From Thermoproteota archaeon (GTDB taxonomy: Archaea > Korarchaeota > JAOZGF01 > JAOZFZ01): a stretch of DNA of 64,000 nucleotides. The position numbers were made by a program, and so were the translations under genes. Where the stretch lies: the NCBI GenBank assembly GCA_027492035.1, contig JAOZFT010000004.1, forward strand, positions 372,001-436,000, in the 5' to 3' direction. Of this stretch, positions 18,899-26,620 are shown one piece after another; within the stretch, counting starts at the first letter, position 1, and the number at the start of each line of letters is the position of its first letter. A model generated the notes under the pieces. The model was not told the DNA's origin and ran no database searches. It was given only the letters and a program-made list of their open reading frames with translations.

Positions 18899-18965
18899 TT
18901 ATTTCGTAAAGAAAGAGAAGTTATGGCAATGATTCTCTTACATATAAGGAGAAAGGGGTTTCTTA

Positions 18966-19127
18966 ATGGGTAAACATGAAAGTAAGGCATGGAAATTTTA
19001 TAAAATTAAAAATGGTGAAATAGTGAGAAGGAAACCGAAATGTCCCAGGTGTGGTTCCTTTATGGCTGAACATAAAAACCGTAGGCACTGTGGAAAATGC
19101 GGCTATACAGAATTCACTGTTTCTTAG
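18966..19127 (+). CDS. rps27ae: small subunit ribosomal protein S27ae (eS31)
   Basis: A 53-residue protein found by reading the gap between sua5 and S24e on the plus strand. It starts MGKHESKAWKFYKIKNGEIV and has a C4 zinc finger: CPRCGSF near 26-32 and CGKCGY near 42-47. It ends FTVS. This is the whole of archaeal eS31, which lacks the ubiquitin fusion of eukaryotes. Usually it lies on the same strand as S24e and Kae1; here it is inverted and its last 14 bases overlap the S24e 3' end on the other strand. Confidence 0.95.
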   Translation: MGKHESKAWKFYKIKNGEIVRRKPKCPRCGSFMAEHKNRRHCGKCGYTEFTVS

Positions 19128-19407
19128 GAGGAGCCTCGTTTCTTTTAATTATATGCTTCTTCTCTATCTTTAATGCATCCTCTGCGGAGTTATATACATG
19201 GGCTAACGCTTTTGTTTCATGTTTGCCATATTCTGTTCTCATTTTCACAATGTATACTTGCTTAATGTCTTTTTTCAATGTTTCAGAAAGCTTAACTCTA
19301 GTTTCTTGTCTCTTTGGAGTACCTCCTCCGGGGTGGTAGATAGTCACATAAATTGTTTCTCTCTTCAGCAAAGGCTCCTCTTTCCTATCCTTTATTTCTA
19401 GTTTCAA
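19114..19407 (-). CDS. rps24e: small subunit ribosomal protein S24e (eS24)
   Basis: A 97-residue protein with the eS24 start MKLEIKDRKEEPLLKRETIY, the PGGGTPKRQETRVKLSE segment, and MRTEYGKHETKALAHVYNS near 56-74. It ends the operon aIF2 gamma, PIN protein, RpoE, Spt4, S24e, an arrangement shared by many archaea. The 3' end collides with the plus-strand S27ae gene. Confidence 0.95.
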   Translation of the reverse strand: MKLEIKDRKEEPLLKRETIYVTIYHPGGGTPKRQETRVKLSETLKKDIKQVYIVKMRTEYGKHETKALAHVYNSAEDALKIEKKHIIKRNEAPPKKQ

Positions 19408-19414
19408 ACTGGTT

Positions 19415-19609
19415 TCACCTCACATGGATAGCGTAACACCCTGGAAATTTAATGTTTAACTGTTTAGCAGTTTCAGAATCTTCGATAGAAATCACAGCTA
19501 TAATTCCACTCCAGTTGTCAGTTAAGTCTGTCTTTCCACAATTAGGGCACCTATTGCCATTTATTAATGCATGGCAAGTACGGCAGGCTTTATATCTTGG
19601 CATTTTCAC
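19415..19609 (-). CDS. spt4: transcription elongation factor Spt4 (RpoE2)
   Basis: A 64-residue zinc protein with paired cysteines CRTCHAL (near 9-15) and CPNCGKTDL (near 22-30), followed by the strand WSGIIAVISIEDSETAKQL. Spt4 binds the NGN domain of Spt5 to form the processivity clamp of RNA polymerase. It overlaps the rpoE gene by 20 bases. Confidence 0.95.
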   Translation of the reverse strand: MKMPRYKACRTCHALINGNRCPNCGKTDLTDNWSGIIAVISIEDSETAKQLNIKFPGCYAIHVR

Positions 19610-20153
19610 TCTCCTCTTTCAACCAGTCAAGTTTACCTAAACCAGGTTGTCTCATTGTTAAGGCAACTTTTTGTTTGCTTAAGGTCATTAAACCTTTCAA
19701 TTTACCCACTGAAACAACTCTTACTCTCACGTTGTCTCCCATTTCAACTATTCTTCCTTTCTCTCTACCTATTAATGCTCCTCTGACTTTATCATAGTCC
19801 ACATAATCGTCCATTACCTGGCTTACATGTATTAACCCTTCTAAGGGCCCTACTCTCACGAAGACACCGAACTGCGTCACTTCAGTTACTTTACCATTTA
19901 TTACTTCCTGAACCTCCGGTATAAAGCTTAGGATCCTAAATTTAACAGGATGTATTGTTGAAGGGTTTCTTTTAACTATTTTGCCAAGTCCTACTTCCTC
20001 TATGCTAATTACGGCTATTACGTAACCTAACTTGTCATCAATCGAGTCTTCATAGATGGATTTCAAAACTTCTAAAGCTGCTTTTTCCAGTTTCATGCCG
20101 AAAAATTTAGGAGGTATTTCCACATAATCTTTTATGGTAAAAAGCTTAAACAA
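19590..20153 (-). CDS. rpoE: RNA polymerase subunit Rpo7 (RpoE1)
   Basis: A 187-residue stalk subunit. The N-terminal tip domain begins MFKLFTIKDYVEIPPKFFG, and a C-terminal S1 domain spans about 80-165 (INGKVTEVTQFGVFVRVGPL). With Rpo4 (not in this window) it forms the stalk that binds nascent RNA and aids open complex formation. The tail beyond the S1 domain (MRQPGLGKLDWLKEE) is typical of archaeal RpoE1. Confidence 0.95.
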   Translation of the reverse strand: MFKLFTIKDYVEIPPKFFGMKLEKAALEVLKSIYEDSIDDKLGYVIAVISIEEVGLGKIVKRNPSTIHPVKFRILSFIPEVQEVINGKVTEVTQFGVFVRVGPLEGLIHVSQVMDDYVDYDKVRGALIGREKGRIVEMGDNVRVRVVSVGKLKGLMTLSKQKVALTMRQPGLGKLDWLKEESENAKI

Positions 20154-20155
20154 AC

Positions 20156-20554
20156 TTATTCACCACAGTCAAGTTCAAGGTGGTCTCCTTCCCTAATAAA
20201 AATGGTTCTAAGATTTTTCTTTTTCAGTTTTTTCCTCAGCTCTTTGTCATTGGTTGCAACTATCCCCTTTAACTTTTCAGCTGCGTAAATTAATGAGTCA
20301 TCAGCTTTCCTTACATTTTCAACTCTAACTATTTCACATCTAGTTTTTACATACTCTAATCCTGCTTTAAATTTTTTCTTTTTCATCACTGTCCCCTTCG
20401 ATGACGCGATTCCCTCTAATTCCTTCAAAACTTGTTCTGTAACGATTAATGTATAAGTGTCATTTAATACTCTGCTTATCTCTTCTTCAAAAGGTATTCT
20501 AGGTCTCTCAAACATTGATAAAACAAAGTTAGTGTCCAGGAGAACTCTTTTCAT
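20156..20554 (-). CDS. PIN-domain nuclease (archaeal Fcf1/Utp24-like)
   Basis: The preferred start is the ATG at 20554, giving MKRVLLDTNFVLSMF; an upstream start would run into aIF2 gamma. About 132 residues hold the PIN fold with acids at LLDTNF, a glutamate in VLKELEGIA, and the pair in KADDSLIYAAE and ATNDKEL. The family gene next to aIF2 gamma is conserved in archaea and is related to eukaryotic Fcf1/Utp24, which cleaves pre-rRNA. A pre-rRNA role here is inference. Confidence 0.85.
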   Translation of the reverse strand: MKRVLLDTNFVLSMFERPRIPFEEEISRVLNDTYTLIVTEQVLKELEGIASSKGTVMKKKKFKAGLEYVKTRCEIVRVENVRKADDSLIYAAEKLKGIVATNDKELRKKLKKKNLRTIFIREGDHLELDCGE

Positions 20555-20556
20555 AC

Positions 20557-21792
20557 CTAACCCTTTATCCTTCCATACCCGATTAATCTCCACCTTCCCT
20601 TAACTTTTCTTCCTAAAGCAACTCTCTGTCCTATTTCTGCACAAACAGGTGAAACAAGTTTCATTTTTACATATTTCTTTTTCTTTTCTACAACTCTTCC
20701 CAATGTAGCAGAGGTTCCAACTGTTAACATGAGATTTTCATTTAGTTCTATAGATTTCACTTCAACCTTCTCCGCTAAACCAACTATCTCCCTGAATAAT
20801 TCGGTATCTATCTCTATTTCAAACCAGACAGGTGGTAACTTATTTTTTCTCCCTACAACATTACCCATTAAGTTATCTGCCTTAGTTAATGAAGGATCTA
20901 AACTTGTTTGAAAAGCTATTAATCCGCCAGGTTTAGCTTCAGTTATTTCTTCTCTTTCACTTCTTATTTTCCGTATAACTGAGTGGAGTACCGTGTATTT
21001 ACCTGAAATCTCTATGCCAGGTTTTATCTCTATTTCATCTCCAATTTTGAACCTTCCCCTTACAACGGATCCCCCAATAACTCCTCCCTGAAGTTTTTCT
21101 GGAGTCGTTCCGGGTTTGTTTATGTCGAAAGACCTTGCAATATAGAGAAGAGGATCTAAACTTAAGTCTCTTTCAGGTGTAGGAATAACTCTCTCTATAT
21201 GCTGGATAAGAACGTCTAGATTTGCTTTATGTAAAGCAGAAACAGGTATTATTGGAACATTTCCCAAATTGTTGTTTTCAAGAAATTGCTTTATCTCTTT
21301 AAAGTTTTCTACTGCTTCTTCATCATCTACTAACTCTATTTTATTCTGTACAACCACTATGTTTTTTATCCCTGAAATGAGTAGGGCTGCTAAGTGTTCT
21401 CGTGTCTGGGGTTGAGGACATGGTTCATCTGCAGCTATCACCAATATTGCACCATCCATTATTGTTGCACCTGCTAACATCACAGCCATTAAGCTTTCAT
21501 GGCCTGGACAGTCAACAAAAGAAACCTTCCTTAAAACTTGCGTTTCTGAACCGCAGATTGGGCATTTCTTCTTAACAGTGTATGCTTGAGGTTCAGGACA
21601 GTTGGGACATTTTCTGAAAGTTGCGTTAGCATATCCAAGCTTAATCGTTATCCCCCTTTTCAATTCTTCACTATGGGTAGCTGGCCATTTTCCAGTTAAG
21701 GCTTCAACTAACGTGGATTTACCATGATCTACATGACCTGTCAATCCTATGTTCACTTCAGGTTGTCCATGTTCTCTTCTTTCTTTATTCAC
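20557..21792 (-). CDS. eif2g: translation initiation factor aIF2 gamma
   Basis: A 411-residue GTPase that carries Met-tRNAi to the small subunit. G1 is GHVDHGKSTL near 19-28, G3 is DCPGHESL near 89-96, and G4 is VQNKIEL near 145. A knuckle of four cysteines (CPNCPEP and CPICGSE) lies between G2 and G3. Domains II and III follow. It is the first gene after S6e (6-base gap) in the operon that runs to S24e. Confidence 0.96.
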   Translation of the reverse strand: MNKERREHGQPEVNIGLTGHVDHGKSTLVEALTGKWPATHSEELKRGITIKLGYANATFRKCPNCPEPQAYTVKKKCPICGSETQVLRKVSFVDCPGHESLMAVMLAGATIMDGAILVIAADEPCPQPQTREHLAALLISGIKNIVVVQNKIELVDDEEAVENFKEIKQFLENNNLGNVPIIPVSALHKANLDVLIQHIERVIPTPERDLSLDPLLYIARSFDINKPGTTPEKLQGGVIGGSVVRGRFKIGDEIEIKPGIEISGKYTVLHSVIRKIRSEREEITEAKPGGLIAFQTSLDPSLTKADNLMGNVVGRKNKLPPVWFEIEIDTELFREIVGLAEKVEVKSIELNENLMLTVGTSATLGRVVEKKKKYVKMKLVSPVCAEIGQRVALGRKVKGRWRLIGYGRIKG

Positions 21793-21798
21793 AACAAC

Positions 21799-22215
21799 CT
21801 ACTCTCCCTTCTTCTTCCCCTTTTCTTCAAAAAATTTTGTGAACAGAGATTCAAACCCTTTCCTGTCCCTCTTTTCAATTATTTTAACATTGATTTGTTG
21901 AACATCCTCGCTTATAACGTCTCCCCTTACAGTTTTTTTCTTTCGGTGTCCTTTCTCCCTTGGCCTAAATCCAGGCCCGGAGGCTAACAGAATCCTCTTT
22001 CTTCCAGGTCCATGTATGTCTCCCCTCATCGGGAAGCCATCTCTATCTGTGCCCCCTGTTATTTGAAGCATGGAGTCCGGTAAACCTAATTCTGTGCCCC
22101 TTATCTGGTCTCCTATCCTCTTCCCGATTAAGTTTTTCGCTTTCATGTCTGAAATTTTTTTCTGGATAGCCTTCCTGGTTTCAGGGTCTGAAATAACAAG
22201 TGTAAATTCAACCAT
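21799..22215 (-). CDS. rps6e: small subunit ribosomal protein S6e (eS6)
   Basis: A 138-residue eS6 protein with the core LIGKRIGDQIRGTELGLPDS near 30-49, GGTDRDGFPMRGDIHGPGRK near 55-74 and GPGFRPREKGHRKKKTVRGD near 81-100. It sits between aIF5B and aIF2 gamma with gaps of 2 and 6 bases, so all three are probably translated from one message. Confidence 0.95.
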   Translation of the reverse strand: MVEFTLVISDPETRKAIQKKISDMKAKNLIGKRIGDQIRGTELGLPDSMLQITGGTDRDGFPMRGDIHGPGRKRILLASGPGFRPREKGHRKKKTVRGDVISEDVQQINVKIIEKRDRKGFESLFTKFFEEKGKKKGE

Positions 22216-22217
22216 TT

Positions 22218-23996
22218 TTAAGCCTCCTTTGTAAAAACTTTCTTTAATTTTATTTCTCTTATTTCACTTAAAACTTCTTTTTCCTCTGGTGTTAACTCCG
22301 TCTTTATTTCATTCTTTAAAACATATATCTTATTTAAAGGGATATCCGTATAAAGGATGTCTCCCTCCTTTATTTGTCTACCTACTGTTGGCCCCTTAAC
22401 GCTGATAGCTACCCTCTCTCCTCTGGAGGCTGAAGGTATAGGTTTTCCTTCCTTTTGTATCTGTAAAATTACCCCAACTCTACTGCCTTTTAAGTTCATT
22501 AGCGGTGTTTCCGGCTTAATTTTCCCAGCTAAAACCTCTACACCAAAGATAGCTGGTTTGCTTCTTCTGAAAACATATCCTTTCAAAAACTGTATCCTGG
22601 AAGGTGAAGGTATCTTCCCAATTTTTTCCTCTCTTTTCCTTTCCTCGATTTCCAAAGCCTTTTTCTCATATTCTTCAATCAATTGGTAAATTACTTTGCT
22701 TGTTATTACCGGTATGTTCTGTATTCTTGCTTCTTCTTCCGCGTCAGGTGAAATTTTTACATTAAAACCCAGGACAAAGGCATATTTCTCTTCCTTTTCC
22801 CGAACTATTGAGGCCTCAATTATATTTTTCCTGGATATCCTCCCTATCCCTGCAAAACGTATGGGGATCCCCTTATTTCTTAAGTAACTAATCAAAGCCT
22901 CCAATGTCCCTATTGAATCCGACTTCACTATAACCCCTACCTTGCCGGTTTTTATCAATACTTTACTTATCTCCTTCTCTATTTCCCTCTTAACTTCCTC
23001 TGCTTCTTCTATGTTTTCAACTACTTGGACAGGTGCTCCTGCTATTAGGCCCTCAGTTTCTTGCAGAAGCACTTTCACACCTGAAGCGCTTTCTACTTCA
23101 TTTACAGGTTCAAACTGGGCAGCCCCTCCCTTCTTAAATTGTTTAGGCAAGAAAAGGCCTTTCACTTTCGTAATTAATGCTTCTTTTAACCTACCCACTA
23201 CCACTAAATCATTCATCTTTAGTTTACCATCATAAAGAATAACATCGATTGTTGTCCCAAGTCCTGGCTCTTCCTTCACTTCTAAAACGGTGCCCTTACC
23301 TTTCTCTCCTGAAATCATTAACCTCTCCATTAAAAACCTTTGAGCCAAACCAAGCAAAACCACTATCAAGTCAGGTATCCCTTCACCTGTTTTAGCGCTT
23401 AAAGGAACTATAGCAACTTTCTCCCTGAAATTTTTTACTCTAAAATAGTAATCACTGTCAAATCCCAGCTCTGAAAGCTGAGATATTAATTCATAAATTT
23501 TCTGCTCTAACAAGTTTCTTGCTAAACTAGATTGCTTCTCTAAACTCTCAATAAACACGTTATTCTCTGTTTGCCTCCATCCTCTTACTAAATCAATTTT
23601 GTTAGCTGCCACTAAAAAAGGAGTCTTTTTTGTTTGTAAAATATGGATTGACTCCACCGTTTGAGGTTTCACTCCGCTCATCACATCAATAACCAGTATC
23701 GCTATGTCTGCAATTGCCCCTCCCCTTCTTCTCAAATTAGTAAACAATTCATGTCCCGGCGTGTCAATTACAAGGAAACCAGGTATCTTAATTTCTATGT
23801 TGAACTTTTTAATTAAAGGCCCAGCTATCTTTTCAAGAACCCCTAAAGGTATATATGTAGCCCCTATGTGTTGAGTTATTTGTCCAGGTTCTTTCAAAGC
23901 CACAGTTGTGCCTCTAATTTTGTCGAGTAAGGTTGTTTTTCCATGATCCACATGTCCTAACACTATCACAATTAAGCTTCTAATTCTGTTTTGCAT
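22218..23996 (-). CDS. infB: translation initiation factor aIF5B
   Basis: A 592-residue GTPase promoting subunit joining. G1 LGHVDHGKTTLLDKI is near 13-27, G3 DTPGHELF near 78-85, and G4 AANKIDLVRGW near 129-139. Four further domains follow, ending with domain IV helices at about 560-592. There is no intein at the usual P-loop insertion sites and no N-terminal eukaryotic extension. Length is standard for archaea. Confidence 0.96.
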   Translation of the reverse strand: MQNRIRSLIVIVLGHVDHGKTTLLDKIRGTTVALKEPGQITQHIGATYIPLGVLEKIAGPLIKKFNIEIKIPGFLVIDTPGHELFTNLRRRGGAIADIAILVIDVMSGVKPQTVESIHILQTKKTPFLVAANKIDLVRGWRQTENNVFIESLEKQSSLARNLLEQKIYELISQLSELGFDSDYYFRVKNFREKVAIVPLSAKTGEGIPDLIVVLLGLAQRFLMERLMISGEKGKGTVLEVKEEPGLGTTIDVILYDGKLKMNDLVVVGRLKEALITKVKGLFLPKQFKKGGAAQFEPVNEVESASGVKVLLQETEGLIAGAPVQVVENIEEAEEVKREIEKEISKVLIKTGKVGVIVKSDSIGTLEALISYLRNKGIPIRFAGIGRISRKNIIEASIVREKEEKYAFVLGFNVKISPDAEEEARIQNIPVITSKVIYQLIEEYEKKALEIEERKREEKIGKIPSPSRIQFLKGYVFRRSKPAIFGVEVLAGKIKPETPLMNLKGSRVGVILQIQKEGKPIPSASRGERVAISVKGPTVGRQIKEGDILYTDIPLNKIYVLKNEIKTELTPEEKEVLSEIREIKLKKVFTKEA

Positions 23997-24046
23997 TTCT
24001 CAGTTTACCAGTTTCCTTTTATTAAAAACGTAGAGAGGTGTTTACT

Positions 24047-24481
24047 TTAACTTTCTCCAACTTCTGGGAAAATTATTTTCTTTTCCCTTAAATAATTTTC
24101 TTTACTGTCAGAAGCATGTATAACGTTATCTGTTAAATCTAAACCCAAGTCTCCTCTAATCGTCCCAGGCTGCGCCTTAACTGGGTCTGTAGCACCAATC
24201 ATTCTCCTTACCACATTAACGGCGTCCCTTCCCTCCACAATTGCCGCAACAATTGGTCCTGAAGTGACGTAATTCACTAATTCCTTAAAGAACTTCTTTC
24301 CCTTATGAACGGAGTAAAGTTCTTCCGCTTCCTTTTGTGTCAATTCCACCATTTTTAAAGCAACTATTTTCAGTCCTTTCTTTTCTATTCTGGAGATTAC
24401 TTCACCAACCAACTGCCTCTTAACAGCTCCTGGTTTAATAAAAAAGAACGTCCTCCCCATTTCAGATCTGTTCCTTACCAT
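24047..24481 (-). CDS. ndk: nucleoside diphosphate kinase
   Basis: A 144-residue NDK that balances NTP pools by a phosphohistidine mechanism. The active-site histidine lies in NVIHASDS near residues 115-122; the Kpn-loop region is in [17 protein letters not shown]-like sequence ([20 protein letters not shown]). The start [20 protein letters not shown] contains a second methionine at residue 8 that gives the normal length, and the first seven codons overlap L24e; the later start at 24460 is likely. Confidence 0.95.
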   Translation of the reverse strand: MVRNRSEMGRTFFFIKPGAVKRQLVGEVISRIEKKGLKIVALKMVELTQKEAEELYSVHKGKKFFKELVNYVTSGPIVAAIVEGRDAVNVVRRMIGATDPVKAQPGTIRGDLGLDLTDNVIHASDSKENYLREKKIIFPEVGES

Positions 24482-24656
24482 ATTTCAAAGTCCATTTCAA
24501 TTTTCTAGGATCTCTTTTCAGTTTTAAAGCGTTTTTTCGACATTTTGATGAACAAAAAAAGAGAACCTTGCCAGTTTTATCCACATACATTATTCCTGAA
24601 CCTGGTTTAATTTTTCCGCCGCAAAAGAAACAAGTATACTCCTTAGGCATAGGCAC
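24462..24656 (-). CDS. rpl24e: large subunit ribosomal protein L24e (eL24)
   Basis: A 64-residue zinc protein: [17 protein letters not shown] near 9-25 and [20 protein letters not shown] near 33-52, giving the CxxC...CxxxC pattern of archaeal eL24. It lies one base downstream of S28e. L7Ae, S28e, L24e, Ndk and aIF5B in this order form a widely conserved archaeal cluster. Confidence 0.95.
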   Translation of the reverse strand: MPMPKEYTCFFCGGKIKPGSGIMYVDKTGKVLFFCSSKCRKNALKLKRDPRKLKWTLKYGKEQI

Positions 24657-24657
24657 C

Positions 24658-24909
24658 TTACCTGGCAGATATTTCTCTGTCCTCCCTCTCAGGGTTTCTT
24701 AGAACCAAAATATCCCCTACTCTAACAGGGCCTTTAACATTCCTTCTAATTACTCTTCCCTTGTCACGTCCAACAAGTATTCTTGCTCTCACCTGAATAA
24801 CTTCACCAGTAACTCCTGTTCTGCCCCTAACTTCAACCACTTCGGCTGGGTAACCATATTTAGAAATTATTTCTTCCCCTTTTTCAAATATAGTTTTTCT
24901 TTTACTCAA
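24658..24909 (-). CDS. rps28e: small subunit ribosomal protein S28e (eS28)
   Basis: An 83-residue OB-fold protein with the eS28 core [20 protein letters not shown] near 21-40 and the ending [20 protein letters not shown]-like segment (70-78 [15 protein letters not shown]). The conserved C-terminal REARRL of eS28 is here REISAR, a small variation. It lies between L7Ae and L24e. Confidence 0.94.
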   Translation of the reverse strand: MSKRKTIFEKGEEIISKYGYPAEVVEVRGRTGVTGEVIQVRARILVGRDKGRVIRRNVKGPVRVGDILVLRNPEREDREISAR

Positions 24910-24928
24910 CCTTTAAGCACCTTTCCCT

Positions 24929-25351
24929 TCAAGTCCCTCTTTTTTCTTTTCTCAGTTTTTGTTCTGCTTCCTCACTCACCTTTTCTCCCCTGATTCTTTT
25001 CAGTTCCTCAATTATCTCCCTTAAAAGATTTTTCCCTTCACCCTCATCCTCTATACATGCTGAAGCAGCATTAACGTTTATACCTGAGGCTTCTCCCAAC
25101 TCTTTCTTTGTTGAAACGTAAGTATAAGGAATTTTCTTTTCGTCACAAAGAATAGGTAAGTGCATAACTATTTCAGGAGGGTCTACATCCAGAGCTATTG
25201 CAACAAGTTTAGCTTTTTCCCTTTCGACAGATTTAGTTACTTCATTTGTTCCTCTTCTGACTTTACCAGAGTCTTTAGCTATTCTAAACAAATCTAAAGT
25301 TTTCTTCATAAGTTCTTCAGGAACTTCAAACTTGACATAAACTGACGTCAT
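24929..25351 (-). CDS. rpl7ae: ribosomal protein L7Ae (eL8), K-turn binding protein
   Basis: I place the start at the ATG at 25351 ([19 protein letters not shown]): a Shine-Dalgarno GAGGTGA lies six bases before it and homologs start there. The 140-residue protein contains [19 protein letters not shown], the RNA-binding signature, and [12 protein letters not shown]. The C-terminal tail rich in E and K is about 15 residues longer than usual. L7Ae binds K-turns in rRNA, RNase P RNA and C/D and H/ACA sRNAs such as the sRNA at 52832. Confidence 0.95.
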   Translation of the reverse strand: MTSVYVKFEVPEELMKKTLDLFRIAKDSGKVRRGTNEVTKSVEREKAKLVAIALDVDPPEIVMHLPILCDEKKIPYTYVSTKKELGEASGINVNAASACIEDEGEGKNLLREIIEELKRIRGEKVSEEAEQKLRKEKRGT

Positions 25352-25410
25352 CCCATTCACCTCATCATTATGGTCATTGAAAATAAAGGCACTCAATTGA
25401 CATTTAAAAA

Positions 25411-25422
25411 CCTATTTAAATT
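25411..25422 (-). promoter_or_regulatory. TATA box of the L7Ae-S28e-L24e-Ndk-aIF5B operon
   Basis: The minus strand reads AAATTTAAATAGG about 60 bases before the L7Ae ATG, at the left end of a 285-base gap. Apart from this promoter the gap 25423-25683 is AT-rich and shows no gene. Confidence 0.5.
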
Positions 25423-25683
25423 TTTTTCATTAAAAAAATCCAGAAGAAACAGCGCTCCTTTTAGAAACCAGGAAGTAATTTAAAAAGTTTTTTGTTAAAA
25501 TCTAAAAATAATCCAGGAAAAATATGCAAAAATGCTTCAAATTTTCAGTATTATCAACCATAAAATCCTTAAATGTTTAAGCTGTTTAAGTTTAGTGTTT
25601 GTAATAGACCTTTTTTCAAATACTTTTTTGGCAAAAAGGCATAATTACATGCTATTGTTGAGTCATATGCATATAATTATGCT

Positions 25684-26238
25684 TCACTTTTGCTGTTTTC
25701 TTTTTCTAAAGATCCTTGGGATAAAGAAGGGTGTACTCTTCTTATATTTTATGTACTCATCTCTAAACCTTTCCTCAAGCTCTTTTTCCTCCACTTTCTT
25801 AATATATACCAGGAGCACCATTACAAGCAGGGATACTAACATGACAAATGAGAAGGAACCAATTATAATGCCAATACCCACGTAATAAATAAAGGTTCCG
25901 AAAGCCATTGGATTTCGGCAGTAAGAGTAAGGACCGTTGGTTACCAGCTTCTGTGTGGCCATTATGGGGGCGGGTGTTCCCTTTCCTTCTGTAAATTGGA
26001 TAATGACACTCCATAACCCAAATAAGAGGCCGCAAATCCCTAATAAGCTGCCAAAAACAAGAGTGAGAAAACTGTACGGAAAATAGGAAAAATGCAGAAA
26101 ATCATCTATTAATTTAGACAAAAGGAATAGGGTGTAAGGAATAATAAACACAAAAATAATAAAGAGAGGTGTCAAAAAAATTATTCTTTGTTTAATTGTA
26201 TGTTTCCTCCTTGACAACTTAACCACTTTATCTTTCAT
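25684..26238 (-). CDS. isoprenylcysteine carboxyl methyltransferase (ICMT/PEMT) family membrane protein
   Basis: A 184-residue membrane protein with four to five hydrophobic segments and the family's SAM-binding signature TNGPYSYCRNPMAFG (near 105-119) and the later E-E..RF.DEYIKYKK motif (near 152-166). Family members methylate prenylcysteine or lipids; in archaea the substrate is mostly unknown. It stands alone between L7Ae and the tRNA-Leu gene. Confidence 0.82.
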   Translation of the reverse strand: MKDKVVKLSRRKHTIKQRIIFLTPLFIIFVFIIPYTLFLLSKLIDDFLHFSYFPYSFLTLVFGSLLGICGLLFGLWSVIIQFTEGKGTPAPIMATQKLVTNGPYSYCRNPMAFGTFIYYVGIGIIIGSFSFVMLVSLLVMVLLVYIKKVEEKELEERFRDEYIKYKKSTPFFIPRIFRKRKQQK

Positions 26239-26486
26239 ACCTAATCCCTCTCTATCCCCCCCATTTCATAAACATCGTCTAACAACAAGTACTTTTATTT
26301 TTTTAATTTTTCAACTACATACCTACTTATAACCTGTAAATAGGGTACTTGTTTTTTAGTATAGTCCATATGCTTTTTTTAGTTTCCACTTCACGCTTAG
26401 GCAAGTATGAATGGGAATACAAGCACTAAATTCAGAAATTGATGCGGGGGGTGGGATTTGAACCCACGCAGAGCTTCTCACCAGGT

Positions 26487-26498
26487 TTCTAATGCCAT
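26487..26498 (-). other. 12-nt tRNA-Leu intron at position 37/38
   Basis: The anticodon loop is 19 nt long and a 7-nt loop ATGAGGA is recovered by removing ATGGCATTAGAA. Three-nt bulges (GGA and AAA) flank a short helix, and a 5-nt inner hairpin T-GGC-A closes the motif. Confidence 0.85.
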
Positions 26499-26514
26499 CC
26501 TCATCCTGGCGCCT

Positions 26515-26534
26515 TTGGTCGTGCAATTTCCCCT
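26515..26534 (-). other. 20-nt non-canonical intron in the D-arm of tRNA-Leu
   Basis: Removing 20 nt restores the standard leucine D-arm ending GGTCAAAGGCG. The insert is flanked by the direct repeat CAAAGG, so cut sites are ambiguous by a few bases, but the 4-bp helix GGTC/GACC between two AAA bulges predicts cleavage inside those bulges. Confidence 0.85.
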
Positions 26535-26582
26535 TTGACCTGGCTCGGCAACCCCCGCAGCTTCAAACTTTGTCTGAAGTTG

Positions 26583-26592
26583 TATTTAAAAA
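26583..26592 (-). promoter_or_regulatory. TATA box of tRNA-Leu
   Basis: On the minus strand TTTTTAAATA ends 24 bases before the tRNA 5' end, the expected archaeal distance for transcription starting at or just before the tRNA. Confidence 0.6.
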
Positions 26593-26620
26593 TATTTTTT
26601 AAAGGGTTATTTTTAAAGGT

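Larger units (their letters stand above)
26443..26558 (-). tRNA. tRNA-Leu(GAG) with two introns
   Basis: The 116-nt gene matures to 84 nt. Acceptor GCGGGGG pairs with CCCCCGC, followed by discriminator A; D-stem GCC/GGC; anticodon stem CCAGG/CCTGG; anticodon GAG at 26500-26502; a variable arm with stem GAG/CTC; T-arm GTGGG-TTCAAAT-CCCAC. One 12-nt intron (26487-26498) sits at the canonical 37/38 position. A second insert of 20 nt (26515-26534) interrupts the D-arm; it is bounded by AAA bulges on both sides of a 4-bp helix GGTC/GACC, a bulge-helix-bulge. CCA is not encoded. Confidence 0.95.

Noticed and set aside
18923-18973. 16-codon frame overlapping the S27ae start
   Set aside because: Too short, no ribosome-binding site of its own and no conservation that can be seen.
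25352-25396. Longer L7Ae starting 15 codons upstream
   Set aside because: The downstream ATG has a proper GAGGTGA ribosome-binding site and matches the usual start of the family.
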